Source of the DNA: Crossaster papposus
Taxonomy: Eukaryota > Echinodermata > Asteroidea > Velatida > Solasteridae
Length of the DNA stretch: 64,000 bases
Direction of reading: 5' to 3'
NCBI GenBank assembly: GCA_037893245.1
Contig: JBAIAA010000317.1
Location: 558,001-622,000 of the forward strand
Numbering within the stretch: the stretch's first letter is position 1; every line of letters starts with the position of its first letter. The notes under the pieces are model-generated. The model searched no databases. It saw only the letters and a list, made by a program, of their open reading frames with translations, and was not told the DNA's origin. Positions 33,296 through 44,689 of this stretch are shown here, piece after piece. The position numbers and the translations under genes are program-made.

Positions 33296-36200
33296 TAGTT
33301 GGGTCATCTGGAACAATTCCGTGACCGTGGAGAGCAAAGGTTCGTTTCTAAGTGGATTTGTCTTCTATGAAGGTTATATAACAAATCTAGCGGGGGTGTC
33401 CCTCGCGAAAGTGTGGGCGGAATCCGTGAGAGTCAAAAATCCAAAATGGCCGCTGTCGGCCATTTTGAAAAATATTATTTTGATCGGTTTAGCCTATTTT
33501 GCTGTTCAATATATGGTTTATAAGGTTTAGGGGGTCAAGGAACTCATATCTGATGATGATTTAATGATTTGACCTATTTTTGACCTTCATATTCAAGATG
33601 GCGGCCAAAAATGGCCGCCAAAACTGGTGAAATCATACAAAATCAAAACTAATATCAAAAAAATATGATCAATTAGTAAAATAGCAATTGGGATTTCATT
33701 CCCTGGATGGTAGTAGCTAATTTTCAGTAGTTCAGTTATGTTTTCATATTAAAAACATCCCAAATGGCCGTCTAAAATGGCCTCCAAAATTAATAAAATA
33801 ACAGAAAACCGCATATACCACCTCAAAAATGTGTCATATCGTTTGAAAAAATACCTTTGGATTTGACTCAATGGTTATTAGTAACTAATTTCTGGCAATT
33901 AGGTTTTATTACCATTAAAAAAATCAAAGATGGTGTCCAAAATGGCCACCAAATAGGTAAAATGAATATAACCATGCGCGGATCCAGGGGGGATCCAGAA
34001 GATTGAGAAGATCTCGGCGTTGGGGCTTCGCGCCTCCTGCGCTCCCATATCTTCTCCCAATATATTATGTTGACAATTTTTGGCGCCCCCTCTAACCGAA
34101 ATTCCTGGATCCGCCCCTGATAACGTATCAACAATTTGAACATTGTGTAAAATAATCTTTGGGATTTGGTTCCTTGGCCATCAGTAACTATAGAACTACA
34201 AAGATGGTGGCCAAAATGACTGCAAAAATGGGTAAATAAAAACCTCAACAATTATAATTTAGGTTACATGTACATCTTACAAAGTGGCCAAGGAATTAAA
34301 GTTGATGGTTCATGGTTATCTTCTCTATGGAAGTACAATACATTTACCCCAGACAGAGTTGCACTTAGCAATGTTTGACTGAAGTAATAACAATCGCGAT
34401 TAGAAAAGTCCTAATAAGTGAACGAGCAAACTGTGTGACACCCCAAGATATAAATACAAAAATGACCAGCCAAACCGAATTATATCATAGGACTTTTCCA
34501 AATAGAGATGAGTACCTTACTCGATCGCCACTTGTACGCCATAAAACGGGAAAATGCACTGTATTTTGAAGAAAGTAGAAGTACATTAGGTGTGTAAAAC
34601 CGAAATCATCCAAGGAAAGGTGGTGGCTTTCTAGGACATCCTTTCGGGACAGGTATCGTTTGAACGTGTTGACAGCCATCTTGTTCATGTCGTGAGGTGT
34701 GTGTGCGATGCGGATATTAATAAACAACAAACTTGTGTTTGACCAAGTTTCAGGATAAGGTAAAATTCGGGTTCTTATTAATTATTATTATTTGTTTCTG
34801 TTGATAAAACCAAAACACGCGATCATGGTGATGAAAACGCTATTCGTTAAATTCACCGACATTCGTTAAATTCGACACTTTATCTGTGTACAATCTCGAT
34901 AAATGTCATTTGTGTGCTCTGATGTATAATTTGAAAACAAAATACACTGCCTCTGAATATATAATTGTTCTTTGCAAGGAACGCTGATATATTCATAACA
35001 ACACTAGGTCTTAAAATAAGCTTCATCTTAATAAAGTTATAACATCTCTACACCTCTCAACCGTTAGGCACCAAGGAACAACATTTAATCTTCCTGCCCA
35101 ATGACGTCTATTAGAGCGTGTACAAAATATTAAAGAAAAAATTGTTGTTGTCAATGTAAATTGTGATTAAGATCAAATTATTATTATATTGTGGAATTAA
35201 GTTATTATTAACACATTAAAAGTTAAGGATGTGATTTATTAATATTTATTAGGTCATGAATTCATGAAATTAATGTATTCATATGTATTGTTTTGTTATT
35301 ATTATCTACCTGGTTAATCATGAATTGTATAATTAAATGTATTTTTGTGATTGGGGGCAGACCTAGTATATAGTACAAGCTTTGGATTCTTGTCTGACCA
35401 TCCCCATACTAATATTACGGTTCTGTTAAAGTGTTTCTAAGTGTATAAGTTACCTAATAATGTTGGAATAGAGCAATACAAATAGAACGGTATGAGCAAA
35501 AAGATAATATTAAAGGATTTCACCAGTTTCTTCTCATTCGGAAATTTTTCTTCAAATTCTAATCGCGATTGTTATCACTTCAGTCAAACATTGCTAAGTG
35601 CAACTCTGTCTGGGGTAAATGTATTGTACTTCCATAGAGAAGATAACCATGAACCATCAACTTTAATTCCTTGGCCACTTTGTAAGATGTACATGTAACC
35701 TAAATTATAATTGTTGAGGTTTTTATTTACCCATTTTTGCAGCCATTTTGGCCACCATCTTTGTAGTTCTATAGTTACTGATGGCCAAGGAACCAAATCC
35801 CAAAGATTATTTTACACAATGTTCAAGTTGTTGATACGTTATATTCATTTTACCTATTTGGTGGCCATTTTGGACACCATCTTGGATTGTTTTAATGGTA
35901 ATAAAACCTAATTGCCAGAAATTAGTTACTAATAACCATTGAGTCAAATCCAGAGGTATTTTTTAAAACGATATGACACATTTTTGAGGTGGTATATGCG
36001 GTTTTCTGTTATTTTATTAATTTTGGAGGCCATTTTAGACGGCCATTTGGGATGTTTTTAATATGAAAACATAACTGAACTACTGAAAATTAGCTACTAC
36101 CATCCAGGGAATGAAATCCCAATTGCTATTTTACTAATTGATCATATTTTTTAGATATTAGTTTTGATTTTGTATGATTTCACCAGTTTTTGCGGCCATT

Positions 36201-36514
36201 TTTGGCCGCCATCTTGAATATGAAGGTCAAAAATAGGTCAAATCATTAAATCATCATCAGATATGAGTTCCTTGACCCCCTAAACCTTATAAACCATATA
36301 TTGAACAGCAAAATAGGCTAAACCGATCAAAATAATATTTTTCAAAATGGCCGACAGCGGCCATTTTGGATTTTTGACTCTCACGGATTCCGCCCACACT
36401 TTCGCGAGGGACACCCCCGCTAGATTTGTTATATAACCTTCATAGAAGACAAATCCACTTAGAAACGAACCTTTGTTCTCCACGGTCACGGAATTGTTTC
36501 AGATGACCCAACTA
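33296..36514. mobile_element. 3.2-kb palindromic element, TAA duplication, splits exon 3
   Basis: The ends TAGTTGGGTCATC and GATGACCCAACTA are perfect 13-bp inverted repeats, flanked by TAA on both sides (33293-33295, 36515-36517). The left arm shows the empty site GAAAGTAATGCCAGC with one TAA. The long arms (33296-34403 and 35556-36514) are inverted copies. The left one is longer because it holds a MITE. TAA fits the TWA target of PIF/Harbinger elements. The loop 34404-35555 is AT-rich with no recognised gene. Both arms contain AAAATGGCCGCC-like motifs. Confidence 0.85.
33973..34119 (-). mobile_element. Second copy of the GGATCCGC MITE, ATAAC duplication
   Basis: A shorter relative of 31973-32154 with the same ends. 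It is flanked by ATAAC on both sides. The opposite arm of the host palindrome (about 35835-35850) shows the empty site GAATATAACGTATC. It is thus a nested insertion inside an insertion. Confidence 0.8.
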
Positions 36515-37049
36515 TAATGCCAGCAGTCCCGAAACTTCATCAAGGGCTGGAGCCTTCCTCTGGGAGTCGTGAAGCAGAAGGCGTTGCAGTTTTACCAGCA
36601 CCACCAACTGCCCGCTCCTTTAGAGGTAAGAGACCTACACTCCCTAGAGGGTGTGTAAAATCATATTTAAATCATTCTTAGTGACTAATTGTTCACCTCA
36701 TTTTGTAATTTCATTGTGCATTTTTTCCTTTACTTCAGGAAACACATTGTTTGAGCGGAGGCCAGTGGGTATCTTGCCACAAACCACCCCTGCAAATCGT
36801 ACCCTGCCAGTGCCGTCCACGCCCAGCTCGGCTGATAGCCGACATATTCCACGCAATGATGCAGTCAGTAAGTACATGTACAATGTAATAGGACAACAAA
36901 ATCATAATCTTATTTACTTTTTGGCATTCCTCCCATGATTTAAAACTACAAGGATCATGTTACCAACATCTGGGCATGTAAATCCGGCTACTAAATTGCA
37001 TATGGTACAATTTTAAAAACTCAAAGCACCGTTAATCTCAAAGTATTGC

Positions 37050-37075
37050 CCCCCCCCCCCCCCCCCCCCCCCCCC
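37050..37075. repeat. Poly(C) tract
   Basis: About 26 C, the mirror of the 19-G run at 12856. Confidence 0.9.
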
Positions 37076-38510
37076 ATTCCTGTCAAGAGAATAGGATTGT
37101 GTACATGTGTGTGTCCTAATTATGTACAAATCTGTATCTTGTTTTTTTGTTGGTTTTTAAAAATTTTATTTCATTAAATACAGCCAATACAATGTAGTAT
37201 ATGCATGTTTAATCATACTGAATAAGATTAGTACCTTCAAATTCCAGGTGCAAGATTGTTTAATCTCTTCGAGCGGGTGCTCGAAAAGTTGGATCGCCAC
37301 GAGGTCCTATTGCGAGGCATCGCCGAACGGCAGCAATCGGAGGGCCACCTTCATAATGAAGATGCAGATGATGTAGCCCTGCCACCTCTACCTTGTGGGG
37401 ACTTGCAATCCCTCCGAGAACTTAACCAGCTTTTGGAGGAGTCTTCCATTGCAACAAAAAAATTGGTGAGTCTGCAATGCTTTAACTAGCCTAATGCTTC
37501 TCGCCAATGGTGAATTGATTTGTAAAAGGGGCCGGTACTGGTATCTTTTGAAGCATGTGTCAGTGTAGTCTATAGAATAAACACTCTAATATGAGCGACT
37601 ATGATGTGTTCAGATACCGTAATTTATTATGCAAAATGAGCTGCATAGAGCATTGGATAATGCCTTTGTCTAAAACTGTTTGTTTCAGACCCGCTCACTG
37701 AGCCTTGTCGGGGGTCAATCGCTCATGGCAGTGGTGGGGTAAGTCCTCAAGGAGCTCTTCACCCACGAATTAAGCAAACTACTCAACCTGACGGGTACAA
37801 AGAGGAAAACTTCCTTGATGGAGTGGAAGGCACTGCACCGAGTAATTTTGAGTAAGTTATCTTTATAGCAGTGCTGCCCTGTAAATTTCCTCATTCGCTG
37901 CTGGAATACATTGGAGTGAACAGTTCGTTGATTATAAAAAGTCTTGGCACTTCCTTTGTCACGAGTATCACTAGTATCAATCGTGTTAATTTTATCCCCT
38001 CAACCTGTTACCACTGCAACAAAACACAATTGCATGTCAAGATAATGCAACACAATTTAGGTACAATTTGGTCAGACAAAATTCTGAATTCGAAATTCAG
38101 CTATTTTGTTGGAATGTACCAAATCATTCAATATTCTGCAAATCAATGAAAAATGTACAATAAATACTTGATATAGTAGTTTGAGTGTTACTTATCACTG
38201 GTGTATAAATAACTGGATTTCCTTTGCTAAAGTTTTATTGAGCTATACCTTATTGATTTAATTTATGTTTTTATTTTTTATTAATACAGAGAGTATTCGA
38301 CGACACGGTGATTACCGCTCAAACACTGACCAAGACATTCACAAATGTATTGGGAAGTGGTTTACTAATTCTCGTGATTGACATGGCGACAGAGCTGTTC
38401 GTGTTCAGCAAAACCGAATCCAGCCTGTCCCAGAGCCAGAGCATGTACTCCCAAATCGCCCTGCTTCCAATGAAAATATGTTGTAATTCTCAGGTAACTA
38501 CGAGTACATG

Positions 38511-38660
38511 TATTGAGTGGCTCAGCTAAGGGAATCGGGAGGAATATTTTCGCGAGGTAAAATCTGAACTTTTCAATTTCACGAGGTGAAGCCGATTGAA
38601 ATGGAAAAGATTTTACCTCGTAATAATATTTCTCCTATTTCACAATTTAAAGCCACTCAA
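38511..38660. mobile_element. Small hairpin MITE, right-arm copy
   Basis: Mirror of 11281-11428, with the same TTGAGTGGCT ends. Confidence 0.6.
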
Positions 38661-39403
38661 TATTTATTGTATATAACTGTCATACAGATCCGCAAACGTT
38701 GTCTGAATCTCAGGGAAAGACATTCTTTGTATAGATGAAATGCATCTATCAGACATTTCTCAATTCACAATCTCATCCCTGATAGTAAAACAAATTGTAA
38801 CATGATTTTGTTTGGTTAGGTAGTCAATAAGAACTATAGCTTCCCTCGGTATTGGAAGTTGACAAGCTAATATTGACTACTCGTCATCAAACCATGTTAT
38901 ATTTGTACATGTACAGATGTAAATGAAACCAGGGTAATGTTTTCATTGTGAAGCTCATTCGTTTAAGTATTCATTATAACTTTATGCCGTATGTCTAGCC
39001 AGCCACTATACAGCTAGGGTGTATCTAAAAAAAAAGTATAACCTTTTTTTTTTAATTATTGCAAAAATACTGAGTATTTCAGAAAAAGACAAATGTCTGT
39101 GGAAAGGGTATAGTGTCTTCTGTCCAGTGGTACATATATAAGGTTCTTATGTCATTGCCATGGATGACTGAACAAACAAGACGGTATATAAAGGGTACAG
39201 AAATCTGCACTGTAACCAGTTGGGATAATAAGGCGGGCAGTAAAAGACACGAAACAAAGATGCCACAGCTATGCATTAACATAAATGGTGGCTATGTGGA
39301 GGGCACAGCATGTTAAATTTGTCATGCAAGTGTACCACAAAAAAAAGATCAGAACAAAATGATTCATCGACCCTATAGTGTCATAGTCCAGGAAAAATAA
39401 GTT

Positions 39404-40593
39404 TTGACCTCAAACAAATTGCAACAAATTGTTTTTCACCACAGCGCACTTCTATAAGGTCCCTAGAATTACATACTAAAAGTCGACAAAAATCCAAGTG
39501 GTGGAAATATGACTTTGCATAAATCGTTAATCCCTGCGGCGTAATATATTTATTCCCATATTTGGGTATAATATATATTTTCAATTTTTTGAAAAGTTTA
39601 TTTTGGTGATTCTACTTACATATCCTTACATCAATAACATTTGCTAAATCATATAAGTGACTGAATAATTATGGAAACATAGTAAATATCAAAAATGACA
39701 ACTACGTGACCCTATAAATGTGCGCACACTACACTGTCTCCAGATATCATCAAGTAGTCGGTATTGGTGAGCTTCAAATTCACCAAGTTGCTTACTGGCA
39801 CAGTTATCATATTAAAACCTTATGAAAAATCATAGGAACAATGATAACATTGTGATATTTAGCCCAGCAAACAAAAACTGGAGGAAAATGGTGTGTCCAT
39901 AAATTGGGCGAAAAAGTAGTTAAAGGGTTGCCTAACATGGGAGACGTGAACAAGTTCAAGGAAATCCCCAAAATACATTTTAACGTAGATAGGATTATTG
40001 TAAGCAACAACAATCTTAAATTTGGGAGGTTTCCTTGAACTTGTTCAAGTCTCTCACCTTAGGCAACCCTTCACCTACTTGTTAGCCTAATTTAGGGACA
40101 CACCATTTTCTCCCAGTTTTTGTTTGCTGCGCTAAATATCACAATGTTAACATTGTTTATGTGATTTTCCATAAGGTTTTAATAGGATAACTGTGCCAGT
40201 AAGCAACTTGGTGAATTTGAAGCACGTCAATGCTGACTACTTAATGATATCTGGAGACAGTGTAATGTGCGCACATTTATAGGGTCACGAAGTTGTCATT
40301 TTTGATATTTACTATGTTCCCATAATTATTCAGTCACTTATATGATTTAGCAAATGTTATCGATGTAAGGATATGTAAGTAGAATCACCAAAATAAACTT
40401 TTCAAAAAAAAAATATATATATATATACCCAAATATGGGAATAAATATATTACGCGGCAGGGATTAACGATTTATGCAAATTAGTCATATTTCCACCACT
40501 TGGATTTTTGTCGACTTTTAGTATGTAATTCTAGGGACCTTATAGAAGTGCACTGTGGTCAAAAACAATTTGTTGCAATTTGTTTGAGGTCAA
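39404..40593. repeat. 1.2-kb palindrome present only in the right arm
   Basis: 39404-39965 and 40025-40593 are inverted copies around a short centre near 39990. The outermost 110 bp of one side (TTGACCTCAAAC... to CCAAGTGGTG) is also in the left arm at about 10434-10545, but the rest is absent there. Either the left arm lost most of a palindrome or the right arm gained one. Confidence 0.65.
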
Positions 40594-40969
40594 CAAAACA
40601 AAATTATATATTTTGCCTGGACTATCATCACTTTTCCAATGTGTTCAAACACAAAAGACTATTTTGTCCTTACAAATTATACTGCCTTAGCTTTGTCACT
40701 CCAGTAAAAATAACTTGTCACAGTGCTGATTTCAGTGCCTTTCATTAATGTATGTTAATTTTTCCGTGACAAGGACATAATGTACATGTATACCATTGGA
40801 TAGAGAACATTCCACCCTTTCCAAAGACATTTGTTTTTTTTCCTGAAATATTTAGTAGTTTTGCAATAATACACATTTTAAAATGGGTGTACTACTTCTT
40901 TCAGAGATCATGTATTGTTCTAATGGGGGTGTTGTGCACTCGGTGATTATTCGTGTTAGTATTAATTAT

Positions 40970-41215
40970 AATTTTATGCAGTGTGTCTTGCCAGCCACTT
41001 AAAATTGTTTGAACAGGGTTGTTCTGTATAGTATTCATTACTTTATGCAGTGTCTCGATCTTGCCAGCCACTTTAATTTTGTTCTAACGGGGGTTCTGTA
41101 TAACTATTCATTACTTTATGCAGTGTGTCTTGCCAACCACTTAAACAAAATTTGAACAGGGTTGTTTTGAGTATAGCATTCATTACTTTATGCAGTATGG
41201 CTTGCCAGCCACTAC
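40970..41215. repeat. Minisatellite, right-arm copy
   Basis: Mirror of 9808-10080, with units ending CTTGCCAGCCACT. Confidence 0.75.
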
Positions 41216-42409
41216 ATGTATATTCTTCCATAATTACAGTTTACCAGGCCCCTAGCTATATCGTTAATTCCTGTTTCTCAGGTATGCAGGTTACCTCTAC
41301 ATGTATATGTGGAAATGATTAATAGCCATGCACTTGGAGTTTCTGTTCAACACTTTAAAGACTTAATTGGGATAACAGCCAAGGTTTATATTTTACATTT
41401 TGTGCTCACTTATGTACTATTTGCATTTTTCCCCATTATTGTTTGTCCCTTTTCGTTACATAATGCCCAATGATGTATTTTATTTGAGTTTGTTTATTAT
41501 TAATAAACAGAAATGGAAATACATATGTACATGTACGTGCATAATTACATGAATAAATGTGTACATGTATTGTGCTTTACCGGACCACGTGGTTCAGTAA
41601 TAAATTTATAAACTTCAGTTATGATTATCTTTAAAAAAAAATCAACTTTAAACATTTTTCAAGATTTGCTTTAAGAGTATACAAAATAATTATCGGATGC
41701 GGATGTACCAGTTTGACGTGATATTTCAAATTATCAATAATGAAGCTACATGTACTTATATTTTGTAATTGGGTATCATGACTTTGCAGGAATTGCATTT
41801 TTGGGGTATAGGTCGCCGTCCGTACGTAGTTTGAATAAGGCCCAGATAGAACCCAGATTGCGCAAATGCTATTCCTAAAGTGGGCCCCAGATCGCACCCA
41901 TATGGTATTATTAGTTCGGAAGTCGGGAAGTATTTCTACAAAGATTGTTTTTATTCAGAGTCAATGGCAGGCACGAACGCAGGATTTGTTATGGGGGGGG
42001 GGGGGGGGGGGGTGCGAATTTGTACTGATGGGACCAAAAATAGAACCAAACATGTCCTGGCCAGTACCGTTACTTGTACATCAAAATACCATTATTTACC
42101 CCGGAAAGTGTGGACGTTTTGGGAATTTGTGGGCGAATTTGTACTGATTAGACCAACCCGTACGCACCCGTTGCCTTCTGGGCAAATTTCTTCTCTTATA
42201 ACACTGTCGCTATATTGTCGCTACATGTCGCTATATTGCCTCAATTTTAACTTTGATCGTGCAAAAATGTCGCGAAATTGTAATAATATGATTATTCAAT
42301 TTAGAAACATGACTACATTACGCAGATTGTTTTTATTTAGAGTCAATGATATCTTACGGAGCCCCTAAAGGGACATATGACGAATACAAACATCCGTGAC
42401 GAAATCATT

Positions 42410-42555
42410 TGATTATTTCATTTCGTGCACTCGAAACCATTTCATGCCCACGAAATCATTTCATGCACTCGAAATAACTTATTTCGTGAGCCCGAAATGA
42501 TGTTGTGCCCACTAAATGATTTCGTGCGCTCGAAAAAAATAGTTTCGTTTGTCAT
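42410..42555. repeat. Short TTTCGTG/CACGAAA repeats
   Basis: Alternating degenerate units like TTTCGTGCACTCGAAA appear seven or more times in about 145 bp, in both orientations. Confidence 0.6.
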
Positions 42556-42614
42556 ACAATCCATTATGTTTTTAGGACGTCAACAAGGTGTATCTATAAG
42601 TTACGATTCCACCC

Positions 42615-42652
42615 AGCTAGCGGGTGCCGCACAAAGCGCGGCATCCCGCTAG
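42615..42652. repeat. GC-rich hairpin
   Basis: CTAGCGGGTGCCGC pairs with GCGGCATCCCGCTAG across a 7-base loop, with one bulge. It is a strong stem; the function is unknown. Confidence 0.6.
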
Positions 42653-42690
42653 TTGTTATGACACTAAAGGTAGACTAATGTTGTGCCCAG

Positions 42691-42839
42691 GATGTGAAGT
42701 TGACGGCAACCAACGATGACCAATATTTTGTCCTTGAGGACTTCATTATACCAAATCTTGCTAGTCTTCTCATGAGACACAAAGGTCCTAAGCCACTTCT
42801 TCAATATCTCAGCAACCCCAGCCAAGTCCTACATCAGAG
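42691..42839 (+). CDS. Orphan internal coding exon, unidentified
   Basis: The exon follows the acceptor TTGTGCCCAG and ends at the donor CAGAG|GTAAGA. It is open in one frame for 49 codons plus two bases: DVKLTATNDDQYFVLEDFII, later LASLLMRHKGPKPLLQYLSN. The sequence is protein-like, with helical amphipathic character and no low-complexity bias, and both splice sites are good. I do not recognise the family. No partner exon in matching phase was found with confidence. A possible short exon at 43967-44040 has good borders but reads naturally only in a different phase. Confidence 0.45.
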
Positions 42840-42859
42840 GTAAGATGGTGAGAATATAC

Positions 42860-42990
42860 CAAACGGATCCAGAAGGCTATATCACTCGAAAGATTGACCA
42901 ATCACAGTGCATGGTTTTAAGGTCCGGAAAATTGTCGGCATTTTGTCCAACAACGAAAACGCTTAACTTTAGCATGGTTTACCGCACGCT
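42860..42990 (+). repeat. Dispersed repeat, copy 1
   Basis: ATTGACCAATCACAGTGCAT onward resembles 49385-49480 (ATTGACCAATCGCAATGCAT), including TTTAAGGTCCG and GTTTACCGCAC. This is a short shared repeat of unknown type. Confidence 0.5.
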
Positions 42991-44424
42991 TTACTGACAG
43001 TGCTGATTCAGTGCCTTTTGTAAACGGTAGTGTACATAAGACGAGTTTCTCCATATTTGTATGAGGAGACAAATAAATATCAATTTCAATATCAATATCA
43101 ATATTAATGTCATTATTAACTATACCTTTTCCACATACATTTATCCTTTTCTGAAATATTTGGTAGTTTTTTTAATAGGAATTTGAAAATAGGTATTATA
43201 CCTTTTTGTTTTGACACCCTGTATATAAGTACCATTGAGTACGGGCTTGCAAAAGCTCCAAGCACTATGCAGTCGATTATATTTTATTTTGCGCGGTAGC
43301 CCCAGAGCAATCGATCGTGATGGGAATTCGGGGGTGGGGAGATCCCTACTACACGTGATTTTGCAATTACGATCACAGTGGGAAATAATTAAGTGTGAAT
43401 TGGCTTTCAAATTAACAAAGCCCAATCCGAAATGATATTTAAAGCAACTGGTCAATGACCATTTGAACCAGTTTACCGTAACCCACATTTTGATTCTAAC
43501 TAGGAAAATTAGGATTTTACTTCATTGTGTTTATAAATTGAAAGAGAAATATGTAGATGTCAGATGTCAGATTTAAGCAGCCTAAATAAATTGCTTAAAA
43601 TGACAGTATACCTTTTGCAACTATCAAACAAGTAACCAACCAAATTATTATTCAAAAGCTTGATGTAAAGTTATTAATGACTCAAATTCCATGTGAAAAT
43701 ATTCCTTCTGGCATTTTGTAGAGTATAAAAGAAAGTCCAAAAATGCGTCTCGGAGATACATTTTTGAAATGTCCATTAGTATAGTTGGCTTAAAATCGAA
43801 AGCTTATGATAATGTTTTCTCGGAATATCCATTATTCACAGAGCTCAAACTTTGTCAGGTTAGTTGTCAAGCACATTCCCTTTAAAACCAGTCTCAAGTA
43901 TATGAATTGGCAATAATATGTATTCCGAAAGATATCCTTACATTTGCTTCGTTTGCTGTTTTTCAGGAATGTTAGGTGTGGAAGAGTATGCAGCGATATA
44001 CCCACCCAATGGCATTGTTCCTTTCCGTGGATTCTCAATTTATAGTAAGTTAGTGACCTAAAGGATTTAGTTCGGCAGTGTAGTTAAGCTTTAAGCAAAT
44101 ATTATTTAAAGTGAGTCAACGTTTTTCAATCGTCCTTTTGTTAAATACAGGGTGGTTCAAAAAGTTAACCCAAGTTTAATTAAGGTGATTGTTCAGTGTT
44201 CACCTACCTCCTACAAACTAGTAAGAGTATGTGTGTTGACACTAGTGTTGATGAATACCAAGAAGTGCTATAGTTGAACTAAATAAAAACGCACAATATT
44301 TATTCAAGGATAAGGAATGGTTTCTTTTACACTGGAATCAATGCACCGGAGTCCTCCATTTCTTCATGATCAATAAAATAAAACCAATAAAAGAAAACAT
44401 ATTTCATAAACACAACAAACTTAC
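42991..44424. other. No confident gene
   Basis: 43010-43225 resembles the inverted termini at 10118-10930. Near 44150 CAGGGTGGTTCAAAAAG looks like a transposon end. The rest is unassigned. Confidence 0.35.
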
Positions 44425-44600
44425 CTTAATGGCCATAGTTATCAAATCGCGTAAGATTGCGGAGGCTTGACGTGACGACGGTAGGTGGGTCGCTGCTTCC
44501 CCTTGGTAGACTTACGGGGACGAACGGCGCTGAGCACGGCTTTGGACTCGGCCCGGTCATCGGTGGACTCACATTCCTTCGTCTTCTTGGCTGCTACCAT
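44425..44600 (-). pseudogene. First exon of a forkhead-type gene, frameshifted
   Basis: The minus-strand ATG at 44600 opens MVAAKKTKECESTDD, then a basic stretch and RRHVKPPQSYAI. The next bases read ITMAIK only if one T is added in the run GCGATTTGATAA. The result matches the beginning of the forkhead domain, whose usual start is KPPYSY(A/I)xLI.MAI. The exon ends at the donor ATTAAG|GTAAGT. As written the frame stops directly after SYAI. The rest of the domain (the RHNLS helix) was not found downstream in the window. It could be a captured or decayed exon or a one-base error. HVKPPxSYA recalls FoxJ1-type proteins, but the subfamily is unresolved. Confidence 0.5.
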
Positions 44601-44689
44601 CTTAGCTATTTCTTGTTAATATCAAAGCGGAGTGAGCAAATTTCGGAAAGAATGTTACAGATAGCGTGACTTGTCTGGAAGAAATGGCA

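Larger units (their letters stand above)
31747..38486 (+). pseudogene. DUF4806-like transposon gene, right-arm copy, seven exons
   Basis: Exons: 31747-31966, 32734-32833, 33236-33295 joined with 36518-36625 around an inserted element, 36739-36867, 37248-37465, 37689-37851 and 38290-38486. All introns have GT-AG ends and phases agree across the joins. Exon 1 is intact here. Damage: a 3.2-kb palindromic element splits exon 3. Five bases (CTGTG) are lost in exon 3 relative to the left arm. TAA occurs at 37740-37742, shared with the left arm. TGA at 38379-38381 is CGA in the left arm (a CpG to TpG change). The TAA falls where, from memory, family members have arginine in the GG...(R)(I/V)L pattern. 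The product would have been about 399 residues. Its role in transposition is unknown. Confidence 0.6.
30179..41905 (+). repeat. Right arm of the giant inverted repeat
   Basis: Inverted copy of 9116-16324, lengthened by three identifiable additions: a 182-bp MITE (31973-32154), a 3.2-kb palindromic element (33296-36514) and about 1.1 kb of palindrome (39404-40593). It ends GATCGCACCCATATGG, after which similarity to the left side stops. Both gene remnants are on the plus strand here. Confidence 0.9.
41906..42690. other. Right flank of the inverted repeat, repeats only
   Basis: A poly(G) run of about 20 (41993-42012), two copies of GCGAATTTGTACTGAT about 120 bp apart, and the repeats listed next. 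No gene was recognised. Confidence 0.4.

Noticed and set aside
37740-37742. TAA as part of a GTAAGT splice donor (GGG|GTAAGT)
   Set aside because: Considered, because GGGGTAAGTCC looks like a donor. Downstream sequence in the same frame (VLKELFTHELSKLLNLTG) continues the domain at the expected spacing, so a nonsense change within the exon fits better.
43967-44040. Short exon following the orphan exon at 42691
   Set aside because: Borders are good (TTTTTCAG and GTAAGT), but the natural reading frame does not match the phase of the previous exon. Evidence is too thin for a gene call.
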